Source: Larkinella knui (GTDB taxonomy: Bacteria > Bacteroidota > Bacteroidia > Cytophagales > Spirosomataceae). From it: a DNA stretch of 64,000 nt. The first letter of the stretch is position 1, and each line of letters begins with the position of its first letter. A program made the position numbers and the translations under genes. Below, piece after piece: positions 33,826-43,185 of the stretch. The stretch lies in contig NZ_RQJP01000003.1 of assembly GCF_003858645.1 (NCBI RefSeq), positions 992,001 to 1,056,000 of the forward strand. The letters are read 5' to 3'. Under the pieces are notes generated by a model. It was not told where the DNA came from. It searched no databases and was given only the letters and a program-made list of their open reading frames with translations.

Positions 33826-34046
33826 TTAGGTTATGGCCAACCCGTACATCAAATTCCTATCTTATCTTCCTTCGGCCGCCTTGTCCGCCCTGCAACGCTG
33901 CACCCCAACCAGGAGCGAGAAAAGCCTTACGACCCGACGCAAAAAGGCCGTCTGGAGTAATGGCTCTTGCGAAAAGAAGCAAATCTGCGGCCTGTGACCT
34001 GATTTTCCAGAAACATTTTTAAATCGTTCCGGTTAAAGTCAACAAG

Positions 34047-34091
34047 GTTTTTGAGTGAAAGCCCATCCTTTCAGGGCTTTCACTCAAAAAC
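34047..34091. repeat. 18-bp hairpin upstream of the hybrid regulator gene
   Basis: GTTTTTGAGTGAAAGCCC (34047-34064) is the exact inverse complement of GGGCTTTCACTCAAAAAC (34074-34091). It resembles a terminator for upstream transcription, or a structured leader of the hybrid two-component gene. Confidence 0.6.
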
Positions 34092-34172
34092 AGTTGAAAC
34101 TTTGTCTGTATTCAATCAGTAAACCAATAGATGTTTCTACTTTAATAAGTAAGCCCGACTCTGTCACTTATT

Positions 34173-37100
34173 TTGCCTGTTCCTATACCGTCGTTCGTTC
34201 GAATTTCCGTCTTTCTGCTCAGTCTGCTGACCACATCCGGCTGGCTGGGGGCGCAGTCTTTTCGCCTTCCCCAACCCGGAGAGATCACCGATCGGCAGGG
34301 ACTACCGCAGGCCTTTGTCCCCTCAATTGTTCAGGACAGGCAAGGATTTATCTGGGCTGCTACCCGCGACGGACTCTGCCGCTACGACGGCCAGCGGTTC
34401 AAAGTCTTTCAGCCCGACCCCGACGGGCGTCCCTCACTCTCCTTTGTCGGGCTGGACCAAATCGAACTGGACCGGCACGGACGCATCTGGGTGGTTTCCG
34501 AGCGCAAGGACATTGATATCTTCGACCCGCGCACCGAAACCTTTACCAATTTTTCCCGGCAAGCCGCTTTTCGCCGACTGGTCAAACCCGGTATCGGATT
34601 TACTTTATTCATTGATCGAAAGGATCGACTCTGGCTAAGGAATGGTCAGGGTATCATTTGCTGGGATGTCAACAAAAAACAGGGACACTGGTTTCGTCAC
34701 CAACCCCAGGTAGCCACATCCATTAGTGCTGATGGCGTGTACGATGTGTCGGAAGACGCGAATGGGACGATTTGGCTGGCTACAACGAATGGTCTAAATC
34801 GCTTTGAGGAAGCTACCCTCAGTTTTACCCACCTGCGGCACCAGCCGGGCAATCCTCACTCCATCCCAGAGAATGGGTTATCCGCCATACGTTGCCGGCC
34901 AACGGGAGAACTCATGTTTTTTTCCCAGCACTACCTCACCCTCCTACACCCCCAAACGGGCCAGATGCGTTCCTACCGATTGCCGCTGCCGGCAAACGAA
35001 CTGGCTGTTGCTCACGTCGCAATCGACCAGCAGGGAACGGTTTATTTCCAGCAGAATAATAATCTGTTTCGGTTTACGGATCAGCAGGGCATCCAGGTCT
35101 TGACCCACTGGGAGAAGCCCAACGATGCGTGCCGCACGCTGCTCATCGATCGAACCAACGTCTTATGGGTCGGTACGGTGGGGGCGGGTATCCGTACCTA
35201 CGATCTACAGCCAAATCCCTTTCGGAAACGCCCCTACCACCAGAGCTTTTATCAGGATCTGCTGACCAACGATTCGCTGGGGCTGCCCCCCGTTTCTCCG
35301 GCGGCACAAGCCACCTTGCGCGGTTTGAGCAGCTATAATTTCCGATCGGCCTTCGATGGGGCGGGCCGCTTCTGGTTTAACGTCGGCACTTCGGATCTCT
35401 ACCGGCTGGATCGGGAAACGGGCCAGACGGAGCATTTCCCGCTGCCGATTTCCTTTCGGTGGGAAACGGCGGTTTCCGTTCCTTGTCCAATGACGACCGA
35501 TTCGCAGGGCCACGTTTGGGCCATCTACGGTTCATCCGCTTTCTGGTTTGATGAGATTAGAAAGCAATGGACCCGGTTCCAATACCCGATTTCTTTTCGC
35601 CCTGACGATAGAATCACGGAAGTGGTGGCCGATGAGCAGGCCCTTTGGCTGGCCAGCCAGACCAATGGGTTATACCAGGTTAACCGACAGACGGGGCAAG
35701 TCCGGCACTATGTCAACCGCCCCGGCGACGCAACCTCGTTAAGCAGCAATTCGTTGTACTGCCTGTCGGCCGATCCCGCCGACGCTAACCGGCTGTGGAT
35801 CGGCACTTTTGGCAGTGGGTTGTGCCTGTTTGATAAACGAACGGGGCAGTTTCGCCGGTTTACCCAGGCCAATGGGCTGCCCAACAATGTCATTTACTCG
35901 GCCCTGCCCGACCCCGACGGGTATGTATGGCTGGGCACCAACAAAGGGTTATGCCGGATGAATCGCCGGACCTTTACCACCCAGACCTTTACGCGGGACG
36001 ACGGCATCATGGCCGATGAGTTTAACCGCAACCACTACGCCCGGTTTCCGGACGGCAACCTGGTGATGGGCGGCCTGGAAGGGTTCACCCTGTTCAATCC
36101 TCGCCAGGTCGGTCAGGACAAATTTGAACCCCGCGTTGAGCTGACCGAGCTGCAAATCAACAACCAGCTCATTCAGCCTGATCTTCCGGACACGGCCACC
36201 ACGCCGTCGGCTCACCGGTCGGCCCGGGAAACATCCGTTCTGGGAACGCTACCCATTCAGGCCACGGATCAGCTTACGTTAGCGCATAATCAGAATTACC
36301 TGACGGTTCAGTTTGCGGCCCTGCAATTCAATCAACCCAGCAAAAATCGGTACCGATACCGGTTAAAAGGACTGGAAAAAGGCTGGAAGCAGGTTGACCG
36401 GCCCGAGGCTATTTATACGAACCTGCCGGCGGGGGAGTACGTGCTGATGGTGAATGCTTCCAACACCTCGGGCCACTGGAGTCGGCATGTGCGCAACCTG
36501 ACGATTACGATCCGCCCCCCCTTCTGGGCCACCTGGTGGGCGGTGGGCTTCTATATCCTGATCGGTTTGGGACTGGCCTGGGTCCTGCTCCAGATTTACC
36601 TGAATCGGCTCCAGTTAAAGCAGACCATTCAACTCCGGCAGAAGGAATCCGACCAGCTTCGGGCCGTCGATGCGATTAAAACCAACTTCTTTACCAACAT
36701 CACTCACGAGTTTCGGACGCCGTTGACGCTGATCCTGGGGCCAACCGAACAGCTCATGAGCCACGATACGGAGCCGGCAAACCGTCGACGCTTATTACAA
36801 ACCATTGAACAGAATGCCCGGCAACTCCTGAGGCTGATCAATCAACTGCTGGATCTGTCCAAACTGGAAGCCAGCGTCATGCCCGTCAACGAGTCGAGAG
36901 GAGACCTGACCGAATTCATCCGGCACTGGTTAGAACCTTTTCGTGATCAGGTATCGAGCCGGGGACTTAGCCTGGAGTTTCATTCCGAAGTCACGGGAGA
37001 CTATTGGTTCGATGCCGAAAAGCTCGAACGAATTGTCTACAATCTGGCTTCCAACGCCGTAAAATTCACAAAAACCGGTTCCATTCGGGTATCGGTAGAA

Positions 37101-38174
37101 ACCGCTTCGGGGCAAATCAGGCTGTCGGTTGCCGATACGGGCATTGGCATACCGGCCCAGCATCTGCCGCATATTTTCGACCGCTTTTATCAGGTCAATA
37201 ACACCAATGCCACCCCGGGAACAGGCATCGGTCTGGTGCTGGTTCAGGAACTGGTTCGGTTGCAGGGCGGACAGGTTTGGGTCGAAAGCCAGCCCAACCA
37301 GGGCACGACGTTTGTGGTCACGCTGCCGTATCGAAAGGCCCAGGAGCCCGCTCCCGACCCCATCACCAGCCACCGGAAATTTGACCCGGATGCCTGGCTA
37401 GCCGCCGACGAGTCCATCGAACCCCGGGTGCTGATCGTGGAAGACCATCAGGAGCTGGCTCAGTTTATCGCCGACAGCTTACCCGAACACTACCGCATTC
37501 GCAAAGCCGTCAACGGACTCGATGGACTGGAACAGGCGCTGGAGTACCTGCCGGACCTGATTATTTCGGATGTGATGATGCCCGGTATGGATGGTCTGAC
37601 GCTTTGTGGCCAGCTGAAAACCGACCTGCGCACCAGTCATATCCCGGTGATTCTGCTGACGGCCAAAGCCGCCGTCGACAGTCGGCTCGAAGGCTTGTCG
37701 CTAGGTGCCGATGACTACCTGACCAAACCGTTTCAGGTGGCCGAGCTCCAGTTTCGGGTTCGCAACCAACTGATGAGCAAACTCCGGCACCGTGAGTGGG
37801 TGCGGGCCAGTCTGACCACGCCCAGTCCGGCGGCAACCCCACCACCTACGGAACCGGAAGACCCGTTTCTGACCCGTCTGTATGAGTTGCTGGATGCGAA
37901 TCTGAGCGACCCCCGGTTTGGCATTGAGCAGATGATGCTGGAACTGGGCCTGAGCCGGACCACCCTGTTTCGGAAGGTAAAAGCGTTGACGGATCTGTCG
38001 GCCAACGATCTGCTGCGGAACTACCGGCTCAAGCGGGCGACCCAACTGCTGCGGGCAGGCCAGAGCGTGAACCAAACCGCCTATGATGTGGGGTTCGAGA
38101 GTCCCGCTTACTTCAGTAAATGCTTCCGCGAACTCTACCAGCTCACCCCGCGCGAATTTGCCGCCCACTCCTGA
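34173..38174 (+). CDS. Hybrid two-component system protein (HTCS: sensor kinase, receiver and AraC regulator in one chain)
   Basis: The protein has 1333 residues: signal peptide (about 1-27), two-component-regulator propeller blades (about 30-690; repeats such as GFIWAATRDGLCRYDG), Y_Y_Y domain (about 705-785), transmembrane helix near 795-815, HisKA with His845 in NITHEFRTPLTLI, HATPase (DTGIGIPAQHLPHIFDRFYQ), receiver with Asp1133 in ISDVMMPGMDG, and an AraC HTH at the C-terminus. HTCS proteins sense oligosaccharides in the periplasm and activate polysaccharide loci. None lies next to it, so its target is unknown. Start TTG at 34173 is required to keep the signal peptide; no ATG occurs near. 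Confidence 0.92.
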   Translation: MPVPIPSFVRISVFLLSLLTTSGWLGAQSFRLPQPGEITDRQGLPQAFVPSIVQDRQGFIWAATRDGLCRYDGQRFKVFQPDPDGRPSLSFVGLDQIELDRHGRIWVVSERKDIDIFDPRTETFTNFSRQAAFRRLVKPGIGFTLFIDRKDRLWLRNGQGIICWDVNKKQGHWFRHQPQVATSISADGVYDVSEDANGTIWLATTNGLNRFEEATLSFTHLRHQPGNPHSIPENGLSAIRCRPTGELMFFSQHYLTLLHPQTGQMRSYRLPLPANELAVAHVAIDQQGTVYFQQNNNLFRFTDQQGIQVLTHWEKPNDACRTLLIDRTNVLWVGTVGAGIRTYDLQPNPFRKRPYHQSFYQDLLTNDSLGLPPVSPAAQATLRGLSSYNFRSAFDGAGRFWFNVGTSDLYRLDRETGQTEHFPLPISFRWETAVSVPCPMTTDSQGHVWAIYGSSAFWFDEIRKQWTRFQYPISFRPDDRITEVVADEQALWLASQTNGLYQVNRQTGQVRHYVNRPGDATSLSSNSLYCLSADPADANRLWIGTFGSGLCLFDKRTGQFRRFTQANGLPNNVIYSALPDPDGYVWLGTNKGLCRMNRRTFTTQTFTRDDGIMADEFNRNHYARFPDGNLVMGGLEGFTLFNPRQVGQDKFEPRVELTELQINNQLIQPDLPDTATTPSAHRSARETSVLGTLPIQATDQLTLAHNQNYLTVQFAALQFNQPSKNRYRYRLKGLEKGWKQVDRPEAIYTNLPAGEYVLMVNASNTSGHWSRHVRNLTITIRPPFWATWWAVGFYILIGLGLAWVLLQIYLNRLQLKQTIQLRQKESDQLRAVDAIKTNFFTNITHEFRTPLTLILGPTEQLMSHDTEPANRRRLLQTIEQNARQLLRLINQLLDLSKLEASVMPVNESRGDLTEFIRHWLEPFRDQVSSRGLSLEFHSEVTGDYWFDAEKLERIVYNLASNAVKFTKTGSIRVSVETASGQIRLSVADTGIGIPAQHLPHIFDRFYQVNNTNATPGTGIGLVLVQELVRLQGGQVWVESQPNQGTTFVVTLPYRKAQEPAPDPITSHRKFDPDAWLAADESIEPRVLIVEDHQELAQFIADSLPEHYRIRKAVNGLDGLEQALEYLPDLIISDVMMPGMDGLTLCGQLKTDLRTSHIPVILLTAKAAVDSRLEGLSLGADDYLTKPFQVAELQFRVRNQLMSKLRHREWVRASLTTPSPAATPPPTEPEDPFLTRLYELLDANLSDPRFGIEQMMLELGLSRTTLFRKVKALTDLSANDLLRNYRLKRATQLLRAGQSVNQTAYDVGFESPAYFSKCFRELYQLTPREFAAHS

Positions 38175-38328
38175 TCACCTTGCCCGTCTGGTTAGCTAGT
38201 TCATCCCCTTTGACCGATTTGTAACCGATCTGGACTATTCGTTATGGTATTTGGAACAGGCGTTATCGTCCATTTCTGTTTCTTCCAGTAGGTTTGTGAC
38301 TGACTGTCAACCCTAACTTTCTGATGCC

Positions 38329-38580
38329 ATGATCCTTTATTTTTTCCTTGAGGCTTCCGATAGCCCCTGTGTTTGTAGTGCCGATCTGGAAACACTCATG
38401 GACGTATTGAACGGTTTTATTGCCGTTGGCAACGTCCTATCCTCCGCCTTTCTGCTGGATGACGATGGCACTCGCATTGACCTGCCCGTAGACGCTTTCG
38501 ATGGGTTGCCGATGGCCCGGGGCATGCACAATTTGACGAAGGAATACCACTCCTTGCTGCGTGTGAAAAGCCGGGCCTAG
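38329..38580 (+). CDS. Small hypothetical protein
   Basis: The protein has 83 residues, no signal peptide. An N-terminal hydrophobic stretch (MILYFFLEAS) is followed by PCVCSADL with two cysteines and an acidic middle (LLDDDGTRIDLPVDAFDGLP). The coding strand reads well and lies 57 bases before the PLP enzyme gene on the same strand, so the pair may be cotranscribed. Function is not recognised; the Cys-x-Cys could bind metal or be redox active, which is speculative. Confidence 0.55.
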   Translation: MILYFFLEASDSPCVCSADLETLMDVLNGFIAVGNVLSSAFLLDDDGTRIDLPVDAFDGLPMARGMHNLTKEYHSLLRVKSRA

Positions 38581-38637
38581 GGGCCCCCTTTCCGGGTTCA
38601 ATTTTTCTTTGTTCTGTCTGAAAAAAGCTCAACTCCC

Positions 38638-39705
38638 ATGATTTTATCGCTAGAAACCGCCCTGACGCCAATCGTCGAGAAGAAGTTTAACCAACTCTGG
38701 AATTTGGTCGGTAACACGCCCATGCTGGAATTATTCTATACGGATCAGGGGCAGCCCCGTTCGCTCTATGTAAAATGTGAGAATTACAACCTGACCGGCA
38801 GCATGAAAGACCGAATGGCGCTTCATATTTTGCATCAGGCCTACCGTGACGGTGATATCCGCCCGGGCGACCGCATTGTTGAAGCCACCAGCGGCTGTAC
38901 GGGTATTGCCTTCGCGGCCATAGGTCGGGCCCTGGGCCACCCCGTTACGATTATCATGCCCGCCGGTATTAGCCAGGAACGGATTGCGATCATTCGGAGT
39001 ATGGGGGCAGACATTGAGCTGTTTACCAAAGAAGAAGGCGGTTTTATGGGCGCTATTCAGCGCGCGGAAGAGTTGGCCGCCACCGACCCGTGTGTGTTTC
39101 TGCCCCGTCAGTTTGAGAATCAAAACAACGCCGAGGTGCACCGCCTGACAACGGGCAAAGAAATCTGGCTGCAACTCCAGAGTGTCGATGTGATACCGGA
39201 TGCCTTTGTGACCGGAGTCGGTACGGGTGGTACGGTGATGGGCGTAGGCCGGTATCTCAAATCCCGCAACCCAGCTGTTCGTATTCATCCGATCGAACCC
39301 GCCGAATCACCAACGCTATCGGTTGGGTACAAAACGGGAACGCACCGGATTCAGGGCTTTTTTGATGAGTTCATCCCCGGCATTCTTAAGCTAAATGAAT
39401 TGGACCGGGTTGTGCAGGCCAACGATGGCGACGCCATCTTAATGGCCCAGAAACTGGCCCGGCAGCTGGGAGTAGCGGTGGGTATTTCGTCGGGAGCCAA
39501 CCTGCTCGGTGCGATCCGTTTACAACGGGAAATGGGCCCCGATGCCCACATCGTGACGATTCTGTGTGATAGCAATAAAAAATACCTAAGCACCGACCTG
39601 GTTCGGGAAGAACCGATCAAACCGGAGTACATCGCCCCCAGTATCAAGTTTACAGATTATCACCCGATTGGCCGATTGCCCGCCGGCATGACCGGTTTGT
39701 TTTAG
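38638..39705 (+). CDS. PLP-dependent cysteine synthase / cystathionine beta-synthase-like enzyme
   Basis: The protein has 355 residues of the fold type II PLP family. The pyridoxal Lys is in NLTGSMKDRMAL, the glycine-rich phosphate-binding segment is GVGTGGTVMGVGRYL, and IMPAGISQERIAIIRSMGA is typical of cysteine synthases. The substrate loop usually reads TSGNTG; here it is TSGCTG (about residue 85), replacing a residue that normally contacts the amino acid. It could therefore be an OAS sulfhydrylase with altered donor use or a related beta-replacing enzyme. Located after a small hypothetical gene with a Cys-x-Cys motif. Confidence 0.85.
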   Translation: MILSLETALTPIVEKKFNQLWNLVGNTPMLELFYTDQGQPRSLYVKCENYNLTGSMKDRMALHILHQAYRDGDIRPGDRIVEATSGCTGIAFAAIGRALGHPVTIIMPAGISQERIAIIRSMGADIELFTKEEGGFMGAIQRAEELAATDPCVFLPRQFENQNNAEVHRLTTGKEIWLQLQSVDVIPDAFVTGVGTGGTVMGVGRYLKSRNPAVRIHPIEPAESPTLSVGYKTGTHRIQGFFDEFIPGILKLNELDRVVQANDGDAILMAQKLARQLGVAVGISSGANLLGAIRLQREMGPDAHIVTILCDSNKKYLSTDLVREEPIKPEYIAPSIKFTDYHPIGRLPAGMTGLF

Positions 39706-39888
39706 TAATGGCCCCCTTGGCGGGTCATATTCTCCTCATTACCAGTCCGGTTGCTAAGGCCGACCGGCCTGATTACTTCCGCCATGGTGACAAAACTTTT
39801 GCCCGATTACCTGATTTTATCAACCACGTATTCCTGCCGCCCAAAGCCTTGAGGTCCGGGAATAGAAACCTGTTCCAGTAACTATAGC

Positions 39889-40893
39889 ATGAAAAAAGTA
39901 ATACGCATCCTGGCCCTTATCGTTGGCGTCCTTGTTCTTCTGGTTGTTGGTGGTCTCAGTTACGTCAAACTCGCACTGCCCAATGTGGGCCCGCCCCCTG
40001 AATTGACCGTCCAGGCCGACTCTGCCCAGATTGCCCGGGGAAAATACCTGGCCACAAATGTTGCCGTTTGTATCGACTGCCATTCGGAGCGGGATTGGAA
40101 AATCTCCAGCGGCCCGGTGGTGGCCGGCACGGAAGGCAAGGGCGGAGAAGCTTTTACCCGCGAAATGGGCTTTCCGGGGCTTTACTTCGCCCGAAACATC
40201 ACCCCCGCCCATTTGAAGGATTGGACCGACGGCGAAATCTACCGCGCCATTACGGCCGGGGTTTCCAAAGATGGACGCGCCTTATTCCCGGTTATGCCTT
40301 ACGGCAATTTCGGGCAGGCCGATCCGGAAGACATTAAGGCCATTATCGCCTACGTGCGATCGCTCAAGCCCATTGAGAACAACGCGATTCCGGCCCCGGA
40401 ATCGGATTTTCCAATGAATTTTATCATCAATACGATTCCGGCCAGGACGGAAGGCAGCAAACGGCCAGCCCCGACAGACTCCGTGGCGTATGGAAAGTAT
40501 CTGGTTACACTGGCGAGCTGTGGTGAATGCCACACGCCGGTTGACGACAAAGGGCAAAAATTACCGGGCATGGATTTCGCCGGAGGACGGTCGTTTCCGA
40601 TGCCTGCCGGAACGGTACGGGCTGCCAATCTGACCCCAGACCCGGAATCCGGTATTGGTGGCTGGACAAAACCGGCTTTTATTGCCCGGTTTCAGGCAGC
40701 CGCTCAGCCGAATTTCAAGCATCCGTTGAGCCTCGAACATCCCGAATTTAACACCATCATGCCCTGGATTATGTATTCGGGCATGAATGAACAGGACCTG
40801 GGAGCAATTTATACGTATTTAAAAACCGTCGCTCCGGTTAAAAATGCGGTGGTAAAATTTACACCCAAAGGAAACGAAGTAGCCGCCCGCTAA
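39889..40893 (+). CDS. Membrane-anchored diheme cytochrome c
   Basis: The protein has 334 residues with an N-terminal transmembrane helix (ILALIVGVLVLLVVGGLSYV). Two cytochrome c domains carry CIDCH (about residue 61) and CGECH (about residue 207). The layout resembles cytochrome subunits that accept electrons from periplasmic dehydrogenases, as in alcohol or gluconate dehydrogenase complexes, but no dehydrogenase subunit is adjacent. A typical redox-partner motif, AGVSKDGRALFPVMPYGNF, follows the first heme site. Preceded by 183 bases with nothing else recognised. Confidence 0.85.
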   Translation: MKKVIRILALIVGVLVLLVVGGLSYVKLALPNVGPPPELTVQADSAQIARGKYLATNVAVCIDCHSERDWKISSGPVVAGTEGKGGEAFTREMGFPGLYFARNITPAHLKDWTDGEIYRAITAGVSKDGRALFPVMPYGNFGQADPEDIKAIIAYVRSLKPIENNAIPAPESDFPMNFIINTIPARTEGSKRPAPTDSVAYGKYLVTLASCGECHTPVDDKGQKLPGMDFAGGRSFPMPAGTVRAANLTPDPESGIGGWTKPAFIARFQAAAQPNFKHPLSLEHPEFNTIMPWIMYSGMNEQDLGAIYTYLKTVAPVKNAVVKFTPKGNEVAAR

Positions 40894-41016
40894 CGATTGA
40901 AAGCCCGCTCACCCAACTCCACCGATGAAACTCCTTTTACGATTCGGATCGGCCATGCGACCCATGGCACAATCCTCCTTTTGTCTGGTCATTTTGGCCA
41001 ATCGTTCCGGCATAAA

Positions 41017-41820
41017 TCATTCGGTGGGCGCCTTGCCAAATTTTCGCTTAAAAGAATGCGAGAAATGAGAGAGGCTTTCAAAGCCCAGGTCGAGGTAGAT
41101 TGCCGATGGTCGCTTGTTGCGGGTTTCTATCAGATGCCGCGCTTCCGCGAGCCTTCTTTCCTGGAGCCAATGCCGGGGTGCCATCCCGAATATCTTCTGG
41201 AAATCACGCTTGAACCCCGCCAGACTTCGCCCCGTAAGCCGGGCAAATTTTTCAATAGGCAGGTTATACTGAAAATTGTTGAGCATGAATTTTTCCAGGT
41301 CCAGTTTATACGGTTCCGAAAAGTCGAACAGGAATTCTTCGAGATAGGGCATCGTATACAGCAGGAGATGGACGGCTTCCTTTATTTTCAACAGGCCTAC
41401 CGAGTTCGTTATTTTTTCCTCCGAATGACGCACATAGGGAATCACGGATTGAAAGAAGGCGTGCAGAAAATCATTTCCGGGAACCAGCAACGTGGGCGGA
41501 CCGGTATATTTTTTCCCTGTTTCGATTCGCTCCTCCAGCGCAATCTGCCTGAGCAGTTCTTCTTTCAGACAAATGACGATGGTTTCGTAACCTTTACCAT
41601 CCAGCGGTGTTTTGGTAATCTCTCCCAACTGATTCTTTCGGATCAGTAACATCTCTCCCTGTTCCATGGAGAATTTTTCGCTGGCCGTTTCCAGGGTAAA
41701 ACGACCGGAAACCTGCATCACCAGGGTCGTATGCTCCAAAAAGGCCACTTTATCCTTTCTCATCGAGGAGAAATAGGAATAAAAAAGAACGCCCGGGATG
41801 ATTTCAGTCGGATTTGTCAT
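41017..41820 (-). CDS. AraC-family transcriptional regulator
   Basis: The protein has 267 residues: an N-terminal cupin-like sensing region (about 1-150; LVMQVSGRFTLETASEKFSMEQGEMLLIRKNQLG) and a C-terminal two-HTH AraC domain (about 165-265; IEKFARLTGRSLAGFKRDFQKIFGMAPRHWLQERRLAEARHLI and LDLGFESLSHFSHSFKRKFG). It lies 44 bases downstream of the aldo/keto reductase gene on the same strand and probably forms an operon with it, so it may regulate that enzyme. The effector is unknown. A long plus-strand frame here is only an antisense shadow. Confidence 0.9.
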   Translation of the reverse strand: MTNPTEIIPGVLFYSYFSSMRKDKVAFLEHTTLVMQVSGRFTLETASEKFSMEQGEMLLIRKNQLGEITKTPLDGKGYETIVICLKEELLRQIALEERIETGKKYTGPPTLLVPGNDFLHAFFQSVIPYVRHSEEKITNSVGLLKIKEAVHLLLYTMPYLEEFLFDFSEPYKLDLEKFMLNNFQYNLPIEKFARLTGRSLAGFKRDFQKIFGMAPRHWLQERRLAEARHLIETRNKRPSAIYLDLGFESLSHFSHSFKRKFGKAPTE

Positions 41821-41864
41821 TGTGTAAAGGTATAAAAGGAGCGGGGCTTTTGCAGCCCCGCCGA

Positions 41865-42836
41865 TTACCGCTCGAGGTAGGTCCCCCCAACTATAGTGCC
41901 GGGCGCAAAATGCGTGTTCAAGGTCGTCAGCTCTTCGGGACTGAACCGAACCTCCATCGCCTGTATGTTTTGCGGCAGGCGTGTCCGGCGGCTCATGCTT
42001 ACCAGGGGCATGATATGATCGCCCTGCACATTCACCCAGGCAATCGCCAGTTGGGTCGGCGTCAGTCCTTTTTCAACCGCCATCTTTTTTAACACCTCTA
42101 CTTTCTCCAGGTTCCTGATGAGATTCTCTCCCTGAAAACGCGGAAAATGGTTTTGGTAGGCATCCGCGGCAAGGGGCGCTTTCATTTCACCGGTAAGCAA
42201 CCCTTCGGCCGTATTGGCAAAAGCCACTACGCCGATACCCAGTTCTTTAGCTGTAGGCAGCAGGTCACTTTCGATTTGCCGGTCGGCCAGCGAATACCCG
42301 ATTTCCAAAGCGGTTACCGGGTGAACGCTATTGGCTTTGCGCAGTTGATCTGCCGTGATTTCAGAAACACCCAGGTAGCGCACTTTGCCTTCTTTGATCA
42401 GGTCGGCGACCGTTCCAATGACCTCCTCCACCGGTACACTGTTGTTTAGTCGGCACGGCTGATAAAGATCGATGGTTTCCACACCCAGGCGTACCAGCGA
42501 ATAATTGATAAAGTTTTTAATGGCGATAGGGCGCAGATCCATCCCAATTGGTTGACCGTTATAGAATATGGCCCCAAACTTGACACTGATAAAGGCGTCG
42601 TCCCGCCGGCCTTTAATGGCTTTCCCCACCAGCAGTTCGTTATGACCTGCTCCGTAAAAGTCACCGGTATTGAGAAAGTTAATGCCGTTATCGAGCGCCA
42701 TTTGCAGGGTAGCGATACTTTCACTTTCTTCAGGAACCGGGCTGCCCCAAATGGATGACATGCGCATACAGCCTAATCCAAGTTTTGAAACGAGTGGCCC
42801 ATTTTTGCCGAGGTTTATTTTTGGTATCGTTGTCAT
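41865..42836 (-). CDS. Aldo/keto reductase
   Basis: About 323 residues of the NADPH-dependent aldo/keto reductase TIM barrel. N-terminal LGLGCMRMSSIWG, catalytic Asp/Tyr region NFLNTGDFYGAGHNELLVGKAIKG, and Lys in AFISVKFGAIF are visible; the catalytic His is replaced by Gln-Pro in IDLYQPCRLNNS, as in the AKR subgroup that includes pyridoxine and oxidoreductase YdhF-like enzymes. It reduces aldehydes or ketones; the substrate is unknown. The frame extends to 42866 but the ATG at 42836 matches the usual N-terminus. Confidence 0.88.
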   Translation of the reverse strand: MTTIPKINLGKNGPLVSKLGLGCMRMSSIWGSPVPEESESIATLQMALDNGINFLNTGDFYGAGHNELLVGKAIKGRRDDAFISVKFGAIFYNGQPIGMDLRPIAIKNFINYSLVRLGVETIDLYQPCRLNNSVPVEEVIGTVADLIKEGKVRYLGVSEITADQLRKANSVHPVTALEIGYSLADRQIESDLLPTAKELGIGVVAFANTAEGLLTGEMKAPLAADAYQNHFPRFQGENLIRNLEKVEVLKKMAVEKGLTPTQLAIAWVNVQGDHIMPLVSMSRRTRLPQNIQAMEVRFSPEELTTLNTHFAPGTIVGGTYLER

Positions 42837-43185
42837 CGTTGTTGGTTTAATGATTTGACACCACAAAGATCAGCGTTGCACCACTTCGCCCCTTTCTTCT
42901 ACGGCTCAAATAACTTGTCTGTATGGCTCATACCCGCAGGCCTGGCTTACACCCCTTTTTGCAAACCGAGAGCAAGAAACTTAACCCCTTCATAAAACCG
43001 CCTGTTTCGTTCTTTCAAGCGCATAGAAGTTGCGGAAATTCCATTCCGGGCGGGACTTGCTCAATAAAAATTGAAATAACACCAGAAAATTTTGCATCTG
43101 ATTATATCTATTTAGTATGTTTAAACGATTGCATGTTCATTTTCGCGGGTGAACCCGTAATCTTACTCAGCTAAAACTTAACGTT
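42837..43185. other. Intergenic region between divergent genes, no feature supported
   Basis: This 349-base gap between the aldo/keto reductase gene (minus) and the CotH protein gene (plus) must carry both promoters, but no convincing -7/-33 pair was found. A short open frame at 42923-43174 lacks protein character. Confidence 0.4.

Larger units (their letters stand above)
33747..34172. other. Intergenic region without a supported gene
   Basis: This 426-base gap holds the terminator at 33782-33825 and the hairpin at 34047-34091. An ATG-initiated 54-codon frame from 33834 and an overlapping ATG-less frame ending in PYDPTQKGRLE are open but have no support; the second might be an eroded gene end. 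No tRNA or promoter was identified with confidence. Confidence 0.4.

Noticed and set aside
33834-33998. 54-codon ATG frame and an overlapping ATG-less frame ending PYDPTQKGRLE
   Set aside because: No start or family support; it overlaps a terminator region. It could be a gene remnant, but evidence is insufficient.
40897-41649. 250-codon plus-strand open frame downstream of the cytochrome c gene
   Set aside because: It lies opposite the AraC regulator, which has intact HTH motifs; the plus-strand translation has no known domain.
42923-43174. 83-codon plus-strand frame in the intergenic gap before the CotH gene
   Set aside because: No domain or start signal; lies in a promoter-containing gap.
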